Shown here piece by piece: positions 26,164 through 34,309 of a stretch of 64,000 nt of DNA. Every line of letters begins with the position of its first letter. The stretch's first letter is position 1. The notes below the pieces were generated by a model, which was given only the letters and a program-made list of their open reading frames with translations, was not told the DNA's origin and did not search any database. The position numbers and the translations under genes are program-made. The stretch comes from Comamonadaceae bacterium OH2545_COT-014 (GTDB lineage: Bacteria > Pseudomonadota > Gammaproteobacteria > Burkholderiales > Burkholderiaceae_C): the NCBI GenBank assembly GCA_003859965.1, contig RQYR01000007.1, forward strand, positions 55,086 through 119,085, written 5' to 3'.

Positions 26164-26212
26164 ATGCTATTTTTTATGTAGCTTCATTGTCTTGAAACAC
26201 ATGCCTTGGCGG
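26164..26212 (-). repeat. GCTAT hairpin repeat, degenerate copy upstream of mnmG
   Basis: ATGCTATTTTTTATGTAGCT followed by TCATTG and CATGCCTTGG; the GCTAT arm is kept and the GC stem is mostly lost. Confidence 0.4.
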
Positions 26213-26220
26213 CGGATTCG

Positions 26221-26226
26221 TATAAT
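26221..26226 (+). promoter_or_regulatory. Candidate -10 box for mnmG
   Basis: A perfect TATAAT about 70 bases before the mnmG start, in an AT-rich gap. No good -35 hexamer is found at 16-18 bases, so only the -10 is proposed. Confidence 0.4.
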
Positions 26227-26295
26227 CAAAAACTTTCATGGGCCCGGGCTGGAGGATGCTTTTGCCGGCCCATGCGCCTGCGTCCGCGAAATTTC

Positions 26296-28275
26296 ATGAC
26301 ACGCTCTACCCCGCTTACCCACCCGCAGCAGTTCGACGTCATCGTCGTCGGCGGCGGCCATGCCGGCGCCGAGGCGGCGCTGGCCGCCGCGCGCATGGGC
26401 TGTAACACGCTCTTGCTTACCCACAACATCGAGACGCTGGGGCAGATGAGCTGCAACCCCAGCATTGGCGGCATCGGCAAAGGCCACCTGGTGAAGGAGG
26501 TGGACGCGCTGGGCGGCGCGATGGCGTTGGCCACGGACGCGGCGGGCATTCAGTTCCGCACGCTCAACGCCAGCAAAGGGCCGGCCGTGCGCGCCACGCG
26601 GGCGCAGGCCGACCGGGTGCGCTACAAGGCCGCCATGCGCCATGTGCTGGAGAACCAGCCGCGCCTGTGGCTGTTCCAGCAGGCGGTGGACGACCTGCTG
26701 CTGGAGGGCGACCGGGTGGCAGGCGCGGTGACGCAAATGGGCCTGGCCTTCCGCGCGCGCGCCGTGGTGCTGACGGCAGGCACCTTTCTGGACGGGCGCA
26801 TCCACGTGGGGCTGGACAACTACGCGGCCGGGCGTGCGGGCGACCCGCCGGCGGTCACGCTCTCGGCCCGGCTGAAGGAGCTGAAGCTGCCGCAGGGGCG
26901 CCTGAAGACGGGCACGCCGCCCCGGCTGGACGGGCGCACGATCGACTTCAGCCAGTGCGAGGCGCAGCCGGGCGACGAGGATCCGGTGCCGGTGTTCAGC
27001 TTCATGGGCCGCGCCGACATGCACCCGCGCCAGCTGCCGTGCTGGATCACGCACACCAACGCGCGCACGCACGAGATCATCCGCAGCGGCTTCGACCGCA
27101 GCCCCATGTTCACCGGCAAGATCGAAGGGGTGGGGCCGCGCTACTGCCCCAGCGTGGAAGACAAGATCAACCGCTTCGCGGACAAGGACAGCCACCAAGT
27201 CTTTCTGGAGCCGGAAGGCCTGGACACGCATGAGATCTACCCCAACGGCATTTCCACCAGCCTGCCCTTTGACGTGCAGTACGCGCTGGTGCGCAGCATC
27301 CCGGGGCTGGAAAACGCCCACATCCTGCGCCCCGGCTACGCCATCGAGTACGACTACTTCGACCCGCGCGCGCTTAAGAGCAGTTTCGAGACGCGCCAGA
27401 TCGGCGGCCTGTTCTTCGCCGGCCAGATCAACGGCACTACCGGCTACGAGGAGGCGGCGGCGCAAGGCCTGTTCGCCGGCATCAACGCCGCGCTGCAATG
27501 CCGGGGCGATGCGCCCTGGCTGCCGCGCCGCGACGAGGCCTACCTGGGCGTGCTGGTGGACGACCTCATCACCAAGGGCGTGACCGAGCCTTACCGCATG
27601 TTCACCAGCCGCGCTGAATACCGCCTGCAGCTGCGCGAGGACAACGCCGACATGCGCCTGACCGAAACCGGCCGCCGCCTGGGCCTGGTGGACGATGCGC
27701 GCTGGGATGCCTTTTGCCGCAAGCGCGACGCGGTTTCACGTGAAACCGAGCGCCTGAAAAGCACCTGGGTCAACCCGCGCAACCTGCCGGCCAGCGAGGC
27801 CGAGCGCGTGCTGGGCAAGGCCATCGAACATGAACACAACCTGTTCGACCTGCTGCGCCGTCCCGGCGTGAGCCATGCGGCCCTGATGTCGCTGGACGGC
27901 GGCAAGTATGCGGCGCCGGATGTTTCACGTGAAACGCTGGGCGATCTGGCGGCGCCGGTGATCGAGCAGGTGGAGATCGCCGCCAAATATGCGGGCTACA
28001 TCGACCGCCAGAAGGACGAGGTGGCCCGTGCCGCCCATTACGAAAGCCTGCGTCTGCCGGAAGGGCTGGACTACATGCAGGTATCCGCCCTGTCCATCGA
28101 GGCGCGGCAAAAGCTCAACGCGCACCGGCCCGAGACACTGGGGCAGGCCAGCCGCATCTCCGGCATCACGCCCGCCGCCATCTCGCTGCTGCTGATCCAC
28201 CTGAAAAAAGGGGGCTTCAAGGGCTTTGCCGGGCTTGCACCCGCCGTGGGTGGCGGGGCAGCCGAAGTGCACTGA
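26296..28275 (+). CDS. mnmG: tRNA uridine-5-carboxymethylaminomethyl synthesis enzyme MnmG (GidA)
   Basis: 659 residues. With MnmE it forms the cmnm5 group on U34 of tRNAs reading A/G-ending codons, using FAD. FAD motif [17 protein letters not shown] near 16-32, signature [38 protein letters not shown] with a conserved Cys, [32 protein letters not shown], and the C-terminal tRNA-binding part [17 protein letters not shown]. The ATG at 26296 gives [15 protein letters not shown]; an ATG at 26206 is in frame but precedes the candidate -10 box. Two parS sites lie inside the gene (27732 and 27921). Heads the mnmG-rsmG-parAB group. Confidence 0.96.
   Translation: MTRSTPLTHPQQFDVIVVGGGHAGAEAALAAARMGCNTLLLTHNIETLGQMSCNPSIGGIGKGHLVKEVDALGGAMALATDAAGIQFRTLNASKGPAVRATRAQADRVRYKAAMRHVLENQPRLWLFQQAVDDLLLEGDRVAGAVTQMGLAFRARAVVLTAGTFLDGRIHVGLDNYAAGRAGDPPAVTLSARLKELKLPQGRLKTGTPPRLDGRTIDFSQCEAQPGDEDPVPVFSFMGRADMHPRQLPCWITHTNARTHEIIRSGFDRSPMFTGKIEGVGPRYCPSVEDKINRFADKDSHQVFLEPEGLDTHEIYPNGISTSLPFDVQYALVRSIPGLENAHILRPGYAIEYDYFDPRALKSSFETRQIGGLFFAGQINGTTGYEEAAAQGLFAGINAALQCRGDAPWLPRRDEAYLGVLVDDLITKGVTEPYRMFTSRAEYRLQLREDNADMRLTETGRRLGLVDDARWDAFCRKRDAVSRETERLKSTWVNPRNLPASEAERVLGKAIEHEHNLFDLLRRPGVSHAALMSLDGGKYAAPDVSRETLGDLAAPVIEQVEIAAKYAGYIDRQKDEVARAAHYESLRLPEGLDYMQVSALSIEARQKLNAHRPETLGQASRISGITPAAISLLLIHLKKGGFKGFAGLAPAVGGGAAEVH
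27732..27747. promoter_or_regulatory. parS site 1 (inside mnmG)
   Basis: GGTTTCACGTGAAACC, a perfect 16-base palindrome with the central TTTCACGTGAAA of the ParB target. The consensus TGTTTCACGTGAAACA is changed only in its outermost bases. Confidence 0.85.
27921..27936. promoter_or_regulatory. parS site 2 (inside mnmG)
   Basis: TGTTTCACGTGAAACG, 15 of 16 bases equal to the ParB consensus. It lies 189 bases from site 1. Confidence 0.9.
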
Positions 28276-28276
28276 A

Positions 28277-28972
28277 ATGGCGGACGCGGCTGTGAACCAT
28301 GCACTGTCATCGATCCTGGAGTCAGGCGTCCAGGCACTGGGCATGACGCTGGACAAAGCCCAGCAGCGCCAACTGCTGGCCTACCTGGACCTGCTGGGCA
28401 AGTGGAACAAGGTCTACAACCTGACGGCCGTGCGCGCGCCGGCCGAGATGCTGAAGCAGCACCTGCTTGACAGCCTGGCGGCTGTGCCGCCCCTGCTGTG
28501 CCACGCGCAGGGCCGGGCCTTGCGCCTGCTGGACGTGGGTAGCGGCGGTGGCCTGCCCGGCGTGGTCATCGCCATCTGCTGCCCGTGTATTGACGTGTGC
28601 TGCGTGGATGCCGTGGCCAAGAAGGCTGCCTTCATCCAGCAGGTGGCAGGCAGCTTGCGGCTGCCCAACCTGCGAGGCCTGCATGCGCGGGTGCAAACCC
28701 TGGCCGGGCCGTTCGACGTCATCAGCGCGCGCGCCTTTGCCGCGCTGTCCGACTTCACTGCCTGGTCGGCCCAGGCGCTGGCCCCGGGCGGGGTCTGGAT
28801 GGCCATGAAGGGCCGCTATCCCGCTGACGAAATCGCGACGCTGCCGGCAGGCGTGGAAGTGTTTCACGTGGAACCGCTGCGCGTGCCGTCGCTGGACGCG
28901 CAGCGGCACCTGGTCTGGATGCGGCCGGCGGCCCACGCTCCCGCGCCGGCCAAGCAGGGTGCGGCCTCATGA
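28277..28972 (+). CDS. rsmG: 16S rRNA (guanine-527-N7)-methyltransferase RsmG (GidB)
   Basis: 231 residues. Methylates G527 of 16S rRNA with S-adenosylmethionine. Starts one base after the mnmG stop (TGAAATG), so coupled translation is likely. Motifs: YLDLLGKWNKVYNLTAVR, HLLDSLAAVPPLL, the SAM-binding loop LLDVGSGGGLPGVVIAI, and FDVISARAFAALSDF. A short Pro/Ala-rich tail (HAPAPAKQGAAS) is extra. A third parS-like site lies in the 3' part. It ends overlapping the next gene by four bases. Confidence 0.95.
   Translation: MADAAVNHALSSILESGVQALGMTLDKAQQRQLLAYLDLLGKWNKVYNLTAVRAPAEMLKQHLLDSLAAVPPLLCHAQGRALRLLDVGSGGGLPGVVIAICCPCIDVCCVDAVAKKAAFIQQVAGSLRLPNLRGLHARVQTLAGPFDVISARAFAALSDFTAWSAQALAPGGVWMAMKGRYPADEIATLPAGVEVFHVEPLRVPSLDAQRHLVWMRPAAHAPAPAKQGAAS
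28860..28875. promoter_or_regulatory. parS-like site 3 (inside rsmG)
   Basis: TGTTTCACGTGGAACC keeps the left half and CACGTG core of parS, but the right half has G for A and ends C instead of A. A weaker or decaying ParB site. Confidence 0.6.
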
Positions 28973-29430
28973 GCACGGCCACACGCTTCACGCGCACGCC
29001 CGCTTTCCGCATCGCCCTGTGGGGCGGGCTGAGCGCCGGGCCGGTGCTGGCGCTGCTCTGGCCCTGGCTGGTGCGGTTGGAAACGGGCGAATGGCCGGTT
29101 TCGATGGTGGCGCTCACGCTGGCCATGCTCACACTGGGCACGGTGACCGGGCTGGGCGTGGCCTTCACGCTGCTGCTGCCCGTGCTGCATCTGCTGGATT
29201 TGCAGCCCGGCCCGCGCCTGCGCTGGCAAGCGGCGGCGGCCAGCGCAGGCGTGTGCGCCTTGCTGGTGGCGGGCTTTGGCGTGCTGACCCAGGCCGTGCG
29301 TCTGGGCGAGCAGTGGCCGCTCTGGCTCACCCTTACAATTGCCGGTGCCCTGTGTGGCTGGATCGGCGCATGCGCCGTGCGGGAAGGGGAGGGCCGCTCT
29401 GGCTCGTCCGCTCCGCCCCCCGTCCGGTAG
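28969..29430 (+). CDS. Four-helix inner membrane protein of unknown function
   Basis: 153 residues with about four hydrophobic segments (ALWGGLSAGPVLALLWPWLV, MVALTLAMLTLGTVTGLGVAF, WQAAAASAGVCALLVAGFGVL, WLTLTIAGALCGWIGACA) and a short polar tail rich in Ser/Pro. I recognise no family motif. Starts inside the rsmG stop (ATGA overlap) and stands where some relatives carry a transporter gene between rsmG and parA. Probably part of the same transcript; no function can be assigned. Confidence 0.7.
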   Translation: MSTATRFTRTPAFRIALWGGLSAGPVLALLWPWLVRLETGEWPVSMVALTLAMLTLGTVTGLGVAFTLLLPVLHLLDLQPGPRLRWQAAAASAGVCALLVAGFGVLTQAVRLGEQWPLWLTLTIAGALCGWIGACAVREGEGRSGSSAPPPVR

Positions 29431-29482
29431 CGGCTTGGCCATGGGCCCCGTTTCGGTGCTCCGCCGTTCTTCATGCAACGGG

Positions 29483-29498
29483 TGTTTCACGTGAAACG
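29483..29498. promoter_or_regulatory. parS site 4 (intergenic, upstream of parA)
   Basis: TGTTTCACGTGAAACG, identical to site 2. It is about 1 kb before the parA start and 2.5 kb before parB, which encodes the binding protein. Confidence 0.9.
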
Positions 29499-29564
29499 GG
29501 CGCGGCCGGGCGTGGCGTGATCTGCACAAGGAAAGGCTGAACAGATGGATGCGGAGGTCGAGCC

Positions 29565-30467
29565 ATGATGCGCTTGAGAGGTTGGGGCCTGGGCTTGCTG
29601 GCCGCCCTGGTGCTGCTGACGTACACGGTCTACAGTCGGGTGCAGGATCGGGCGCGACATGTCGAGGCTGAGCATTTCATGCAGGAGTCGCCCGGCATCA
29701 GCAGCACGCTGAGCAAGGCATTGAATGCGTTTCTTAAGACCCATGGGCGGCTGGCCAGGTCTGGCGACGAGGCGGCGCTGCCCGCGCCGCCGGCGGGGCT
29801 GGGCATCCAGAGCTGGCGCCTGTCGCCCGAGGGCGTGGTCGAGATGGACATTCGCTCCCGCGCCAGCCGACGGCCGCTGCGACTGCTGGCTGTGCCGCGT
29901 GTCCACGTGGGGCGGCCTGCCCGGGTGTCCTATGACCTGATCGCCGACGAAGCTACCTTGAAGGCGCTGGGGCTGGGGGACCAGGGCTTGCTCAATGGGG
30001 ACCTCCGCTCGCCGGACGACATTCCGGCCCGTCTGGCCGAGAATGCGGCACGCCTGCGCGACCCGGCCGGGCGTGACCAGGCCGCGCGCACGGAAGTACG
30101 AAGCACCGGCACGGTGCTGATGATCCCCGACGCGGCGGCAGGCGGGCAGCCTTGTACCCGCCAGAGCTGCCTCCAGTCCGTGACCTGCGCCTCGGCGCGA
30201 CCGCTGCTGTGCGCCAATATCACGGACTTCAGGCCCACGCCTGACCGCTACCGTGGCAGCCAGTTCCTGACGCTGGCCGACGCCGACGCCGCTTGTCGGC
30301 AGGCATGGGGCGCCAACTTCCAGGTGGCCCGGGCCGATCAGGCCACGCGCGCTTCCGCGGCCCGGCTGCGTGAGGTGCCGCGAGGGCGTGAACACTGGCT
30401 GCACGCGCCAGCCAGCCGAGGCGCCGCCAATTGCTGGGGGCGCACGCCCGGCGCCCTGATTGACTGA
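29565..30467 (+). CDS. Membrane-anchored protein of unknown function
   Basis: 300 residues; a good GGAGGT ribosome site lies six bases before the ATG at 29565. One N-terminal hydrophobic helix (LGLLAALVLLTYTVYS, about 9-24) acts as anchor or uncleaved signal; the rest is outside. The body has a cysteine-rich stretch (QPCTRQSCLQSVTCASARPLLC, six-residue spacings) and a late single Cys. A helix after the anchor (FMQESPGISSTLSKALNAFL) looks pilin-like in layout, but there is no prepilin cleavage motif. No recognised family. It separates parS site 4 from parA. Confidence 0.65.
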   Translation: MMRLRGWGLGLLAALVLLTYTVYSRVQDRARHVEAEHFMQESPGISSTLSKALNAFLKTHGRLARSGDEAALPAPPAGLGIQSWRLSPEGVVEMDIRSRASRRPLRLLAVPRVHVGRPARVSYDLIADEATLKALGLGDQGLLNGDLRSPDDIPARLAENAARLRDPAGRDQAARTEVRSTGTVLMIPDAAAGGQPCTRQSCLQSVTCASARPLLCANITDFRPTPDRYRGSQFLTLADADAACRQAWGANFQVARADQATRASAARLREVPRGREHWLHAPASRGAANCWGRTPGALID

Positions 30468-30489
30468 ATTTCCCGGAAAAACACTCTCC

Positions 30490-31275
30490 ATGGCCCAGAT
30501 TTTTTGCATTGCCAACCAAAAAGGCGGTGTTGGCAAAACCACCACCACGGTCAACCTGGCGGCCGGGCTGGCCCGCATTGGCCAGCGCGTGCTGATGGTG
30601 GACCTGGATCCGCAAGGCAACGCCACCATGGGCTCCGGGGCCGACAAACGCAGCCTGCCGCTGACCGTGTACGACGTGCTCATCGGCTCGGCCAATGTGG
30701 CTGAGGCGGTGGTGCGCCCCGACAAGCTGGCCGAGGCCGGGTGCGGCTATGCCGTGCTGGGCGCCAATCGCGAACTGGCGGGCGCCGAGGTGGAGCTGGT
30801 GGAGCTGGAGCGCCGTGAGCGCCGCCTGAAAGAGGCGCTGGCCGCAGTGGATGCCGACTATGACTTCATCCTCATCGACTGCCCGCCCGCGCTCAGCATG
30901 CTCACCCTCAACGGCCTGTGCGCGGCGCAGGGCGTCATCGTGCCCATGCAGTGCGAATATTTCGCGCTGGAAGGCTTGACCGACCTGGTCAACACCATCA
31001 AGCAGGTGCACGCCAACCTGAACCGCGACCTCAAGCTCATTGGCCTGTTGCGCGTGATGTTCGACCCTCGCATCACCTTGCAGCAGCAGGTGAGCGAGCA
31101 GCTCAAGGCCCATTTCGGTGACAAGGTGTTTGACACCGTCATCCCGCGCAACGTGCGCCTGGCCGAAGCGCCCAGCTACGGCCTGCCCGGCGTGGTGTTC
31201 GACCGTTCCGCCAAGGGCAGCCAGGCTTTCGTGGCTTTTGCGCAGGAAATGGTGGCTCGCGGGTTGAGGGCCTGA
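30490..31275 (+). CDS. parA: Chromosome partition ATPase ParA (Soj)
   Basis: 261 residues. Walker-type ATPase that moves ParB-parS complexes. The deviant Walker A NQKGGVGKTTTTVNLA holds signature Lys11 and catalytic Lys16; Walker A' VDLDPQGNATMGSG; Walker B-like FILIDCPPALSMLTLNG; end REITL-type region RVMFDPRITLQQQVSEQL. The ATG at 30490 starts MAQIFCIANQ; an ATG at 30460 lies in the upstream gene. Lacks the N-terminal helix-turn-helix of plasmid type Ia ParA, so it is the chromosomal type. Confidence 0.95.
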   Translation: MAQIFCIANQKGGVGKTTTTVNLAAGLARIGQRVLMVDLDPQGNATMGSGADKRSLPLTVYDVLIGSANVAEAVVRPDKLAEAGCGYAVLGANRELAGAEVELVELERRERRLKEALAAVDADYDFILIDCPPALSMLTLNGLCAAQGVIVPMQCEYFALEGLTDLVNTIKQVHANLNRDLKLIGLLRVMFDPRITLQQQVSEQLKAHFGDKVFDTVIPRNVRLAEAPSYGLPGVVFDRSAKGSQAFVAFAQEMVARGLRA

Positions 31276-31893
31276 ATGGCTTTTGAGGCACACCCATCAA
31301 GCGTTAGAAGCTATAAAAAAGTGAGTAAACGAGACGCTCAGGCACCTTCCGTGCTCATCTTGCCTGGCTGGTTGGGCAGCGGCCTTGGCCATTGGCAAAC
31401 CCGCTGGGAGGCGCGCCACGGCTACCAGCGTGTGGAGCAGCATGACTGGCAGCGCCCCCTGCGCGGTGATTGGACAGCGCGGCTGGAAGACGCGGTGCTG
31501 GCCGCCCCCGCCCCCGTGCTGCTGGCTGCGCACAGTCTGGGCTGCATCCTCACTGCCTGGTGGGCGGCCCACACGCGCCATGCGGACCGCGTGGCCGGTG
31601 CGCTGCTGGTGGCCCCGCCCGATATCGAGCGCGCCGACAACCGTCAGAAAATTCCCGGCTGGGCGCCGCCCGCCCGCCAGCGCCTGCCCTTTGCCGCCAC
31701 CGTGGTCGCCAGCAGTGACGACCCCTTTGGCAGCCTGGAAACCGCCAGCTGCTTGGCGGCCGACTGGGGCGCCAGCTTCTACAGCCTGGGCGCGTGTGGT
31801 CACATCAATGCCGACTCCGGCCTGGAAGATTGGGACGAGGGCCATGCGCTGCTGCTGGGCCTGCGTGGCAGCCAACCGCCCGCTGCTGCATAA
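31276..31893 (+). CDS. RBBP9/YdeN-type alpha/beta hydrolase
   Basis: 205 residues. The core starts at VLILPGWLGSGLGHWQTRWE; nucleophile elbow AAHSLGCILTAWWA; later DDPFGSLETA (acid) and GACGHINADSGL (His), giving a Ser-Asp-His set as in the YdeN/RBBP9 serine hydrolases. The ATG at 31276 begins right after the parA stop with GAGGG as ribosome site. Its first 15 codons are made of the GCTAT hairpin repeat, so a GTG at 31321 (MSKRDAQAP) is a serious alternative. It lies between parA and parB, an arrangement seen in related bacteria; substrate unknown. Confidence 0.83.
   Translation: MAFEAHPSSVRSYKKVSKRDAQAPSVLILPGWLGSGLGHWQTRWEARHGYQRVEQHDWQRPLRGDWTARLEDAVLAAPAPVLLAAHSLGCILTAWWAAHTRHADRVAGALLVAPPDIERADNRQKIPGWAPPARQRLPFAATVVASSDDPFGSLETASCLAADWGASFYSLGACGHINADSGLEDWDEGHALLLGLRGSQPPAAA
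31284..31325 (+). repeat. GCTAT hairpin repeat copy at the parA/hydrolase junction
   Basis: GAGGCACACCCATCAAGCG is followed by AGAAGCTATAAAAAAGTGAG. The right arm fits the family (GCTATxAAAAAxxxAG); the GC stem is poor. It would be translated as the first residues of the hydrolase if the ATG at 31276 is used. Confidence 0.5.
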
Positions 31894-32013
31894 CCCCGGC
31901 GCCATTCCGGCTGCGGGGTAGGCGAGTGTGTCGCCTGGCATTCGGTATATTGCGGCGCCTCGTGCGCTGGCCTCGCTACCAGCGGGGCATTTTCTTTTGA
32001 CGGAACACATCTC

Positions 32014-32991
32014 ATGGCAACCAAGAAATCCAAAGGGCTGGGCCGCGGCCTGGAAGCCCTGCTCGGCCCCCAGACCACCGTCAGCGCGGCCGCCGATGCC
32101 CCCGCCACCCCGGCGGGCACGCCCATGATGCTGGCGCTGAACGCCCTGCGCCCCGGTCAATACCAGCCACGCACCCGCATGGACGAAGGCGCGCTGTACG
32201 AGCTGGCCGAGAGCATCAAGGCCCAGGGCGTCATGCAACCCATTCTGGTGCGCCGTGTTTCCGTGCCAAAGCAGCCTTCGGGGCAGACTGGATCTTCCCT
32301 TGGTGCTATGGATAATGAAGCGGCTTATGAAATCATCGCAGGCGAGCGGCGCTTTCGCGCGGCCCGCCTGGCGGGGCTGGACGAAGTGCCGGCTCTGGTG
32401 CGCGAGGTGCCCGACGAAGCCGCCGCCGCCATGGCGCTGATCGAAAACATCCAGCGCGAAGACCTCAACCCGCTGGAGGAGGCGCAAGGCATCCGCCGCC
32501 TGGTGGACGAATTCGGCCTCACCCACGAACAGGCCGCCCAGGCCGTGGGCAAAAGCCGCAGCGCCGCCAGCAACCTGCTGCGCCTGCTCAACCTCACCGA
32601 GCCGGTGCAAACCATGCTGATGGCCGGTGACATCGACATGGGCCATGCCCGTGCGCTGCTGGCGCTGGACGGGGCGGCGCAAATCACTGCCGCCAACGAA
32701 ATCGCCGCGCGCAAACTCACGGTGCGCGACGCCGAGCGGCTGGTGCGCAAGCGCCAGGCGGACGGCGATGCCATCGCCCCCGCGCGCGCCAGCAGCGGCG
32801 CGGGCAGCGACCTGCCGGGCGACGTGCGCCGGGTGGAAGAAGAACTGTCAGACCTGCTCACCGCCCAGGTGGAAGTGCGCGTGAAAAAACGCAACAAACG
32901 TGGCGATACCGCCGGCGAGCTGGCGGTGCGCTTCAGCTCGCTGGAGGAGCTGAACGGCCTGATTGAACGCCTGCGCGCCACGGCAGGCTAA
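32014..32991 (+). CDS. parB: Chromosome partition protein ParB (Spo0J) with a repeat-derived insertion
   Basis: 325 residues. CTP-dependent clamp that binds parS. N-terminal ParA-stimulating tail with KGLGRGLEALLG (8-18); CTPase box ALRPGQYQPRT and IIAGERRFRAARLAG (about 107-121); helix-turn-helix LTHEQAAQAVGKSRSAASNLLRLL; C-terminal dimer domain VKKRNKRGDTAGELAVRFSSLEEL. Between ILVRR (77-81) and YEIIAGERR (105) most ParB proteins have only a few residues, but here about 22 extra ones occur (SVPKQPSGQTGSSLGAMDNE), encoded by a copy of the hairpin repeat. This places the addition between two CTPase strands, probably as a surface loop. Four parS sites lie upstream. Confidence 0.95.
   Translation: MATKKSKGLGRGLEALLGPQTTVSAAADAPATPAGTPMMLALNALRPGQYQPRTRMDEGALYELAESIKAQGVMQPILVRRVSVPKQPSGQTGSSLGAMDNEAAYEIIAGERRFRAARLAGLDEVPALVREVPDEAAAAMALIENIQREDLNPLEEAQGIRRLVDEFGLTHEQAAQAVGKSRSAASNLLRLLNLTEPVQTMLMAGDIDMGHARALLALDGAAQITAANEIAARKLTVRDAERLVRKRQADGDAIAPARASSGAGSDLPGDVRRVEEELSDLLTAQVEVRVKKRNKRGDTAGELAVRFSSLEELNGLIERLRATAG
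32274..32320 (+). repeat. GCTAT hairpin repeat inside parB
   Basis: 47 bases that match 32 of 47 bases of the creB copy (36769-36815) without gaps: GCCTTCGGGGCA at the left, CCC-GG in the middle and GCTATGGATAATGAAG at the right. It is in frame and accounts for most of the extra loop of ParB. Confidence 0.7.
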
Positions 32992-33559
32992 AGCAGCCAT
33001 TTCATGCGATGGGCGCGGCGAAGCGGCTTGGCCTGCGCACACTCTGCGCATCGCCCGTATGCCGCGCGCGTAGCGGCCGGTTCAGCACGCCTTGAGGGCC
33101 GCATGGCGCTCAAAGGGAGAGCGCCACGCCACAGCGGCGTGGCGACCGGTGCGCGCGAAACCTGTGCAACGTCCCAATACGAGCGGGCAAGCTCGCAAAA
33201 ACTTGGGGGCGGGCAGCCAATGGCAACAACCCCAGCCCATGCCTTGGCGCGGGATGGTTGACCACTTACCGCGGCGAAGTTGGCCGCAGCCGCGCGGGTT
33301 GCAGAGCGGGCCGCGCAAAGGCATTGAACAGGCGACCCTTACGTTCCCTGCCATTTCTCGCACTCGTGCACAAGTTGTGGCCTTTGCGGCGGCACAGGCT
33401 GTGGTGCAATGCCCAGTGCGCTCCAGTGCCTCGAGTCCAGCGGGCCATTTGTCCATTTGGGAGGGTCTGGGGCTTTTCTTTTCCCCCTGGTCTGGTCGTC
33501 TGTCGCTTCTGCGGCGGCCGTGGCACCAGTGCCAACCGCCAGGGTCAACGCCTTTTTGC
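32992..33559. other. Non-coding gap between parB and the methyltransferase gene
   Basis: 568 bases. An open frame runs through it into the methyltransferase but has no family likeness. I see no RNA gene, terminator or promoter that I can support. The composition shifts to lower GC from about 33350 (TTTGG-GGGTCTGGGGCTTTTC), so the methyltransferase promoter is probably in the last 200 bases. Confidence 0.35.
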
Positions 33560-34171
33560 ATGAATCCTTTTGCTGCCGTTTTGCAATTTCGCCGCCACCA
33601 TGCACCGCTGTGGCGCGCCCTGATGGTCCGACCGGGCGCGGTGGGCGCGGTGTGCGCCAGCTCGCGCTACCTGGCGGCGCGCATGGCCGCGCATGTGGAG
33701 CAGGACGGGCCCGCCGTGGTGCTGGAGCTGGGCGGTGGCACCGGCGCCATCACGGCGGCGTTGCTGGCGCGGGGCGTGCCGCCCGGGCGGCTGGTGGTGG
33801 TGGAACACGCGGCCCCGCTGGCGCGCCACTTGCGGCAGCGTTTTGCCGGCGTGCATGTCATTCATGGTGATGCGGCCGATTTGGCGCAGCTGCGCCAGCG
33901 CCCCGGCTGGCCGGCAGACGGGCAGGGCCAGCCGCTGCCCGTGGGCCACATCGTCTCCAGCTTGCCGCTGCTGTCCATTCCGCCTACGGCGCGCGGGCGC
34001 ATTCTGGCGGCGGGCCGTCAGGCGCTGGCGCCTGACGGGCGGCTGGTGCAGTTCACGTATGCGCTGCGCGGCCCCTCGCCGTGGCAGCAGGCGGGGCTGG
34101 CCGTGCAGGTGCGCGAGCGCGTGCTGCGCAACCTGCCGCCTGCGCGGGTTGATGTGCTGCGGCATGGCTGA
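33560..34171 (+). CDS. SAM-dependent methyltransferase, phospholipid methyltransferase-like
   Basis: 203 residues from the ATG at 33560. The N-terminal FAAVLQFRRHHAPLWRALMVRPGAVGAVCASSRYLAARMA is typical of the PmtA/KsgA-like group that includes phosphatidylethanolamine N-methyltransferases; the SAM loop is VVLELGGGTGAITAALL; HIVSSLPLLSIPPTARGRIL contains the conserved SSLPLL/P of this group, and VQFTYALRGPSPW follows. Homology to phospholipid N-methyltransferases is inferred from these blocks; rRNA or other targets are possible. The minC gene begins 138 bases downstream. Confidence 0.8.
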   Translation: MNPFAAVLQFRRHHAPLWRALMVRPGAVGAVCASSRYLAARMAAHVEQDGPAVVLELGGGTGAITAALLARGVPPGRLVVVEHAAPLARHLRQRFAGVHVIHGDAADLAQLRQRPGWPADGQGQPLPVGHIVSSLPLLSIPPTARGRILAAGRQALAPDGRLVQFTYALRGPSPWQQAGLAVQVRERVLRNLPPARVDVLRHG

Positions 34172-34309
34172 GCCGCGCTGTTTCAGGCTCGATACAACCG
34201 TGTCCAAGCGGCGGGCAAGGCCGCTGGTAAGATGCCGCGCCAAAGCCGCGCGCACTGCAGAAGCGGTGTGGCCTGGGCGGCTGCCTCAACCCTTTTTCCG
34301 CACCCGCAC

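Noticed and set aside
33092..33559. 156-codon N-terminal extension of the methyltransferase
   Set aside because: No family likeness upstream of MNPFAAVLQF; the extension is a GC-rich open frame through non-coding DNA.
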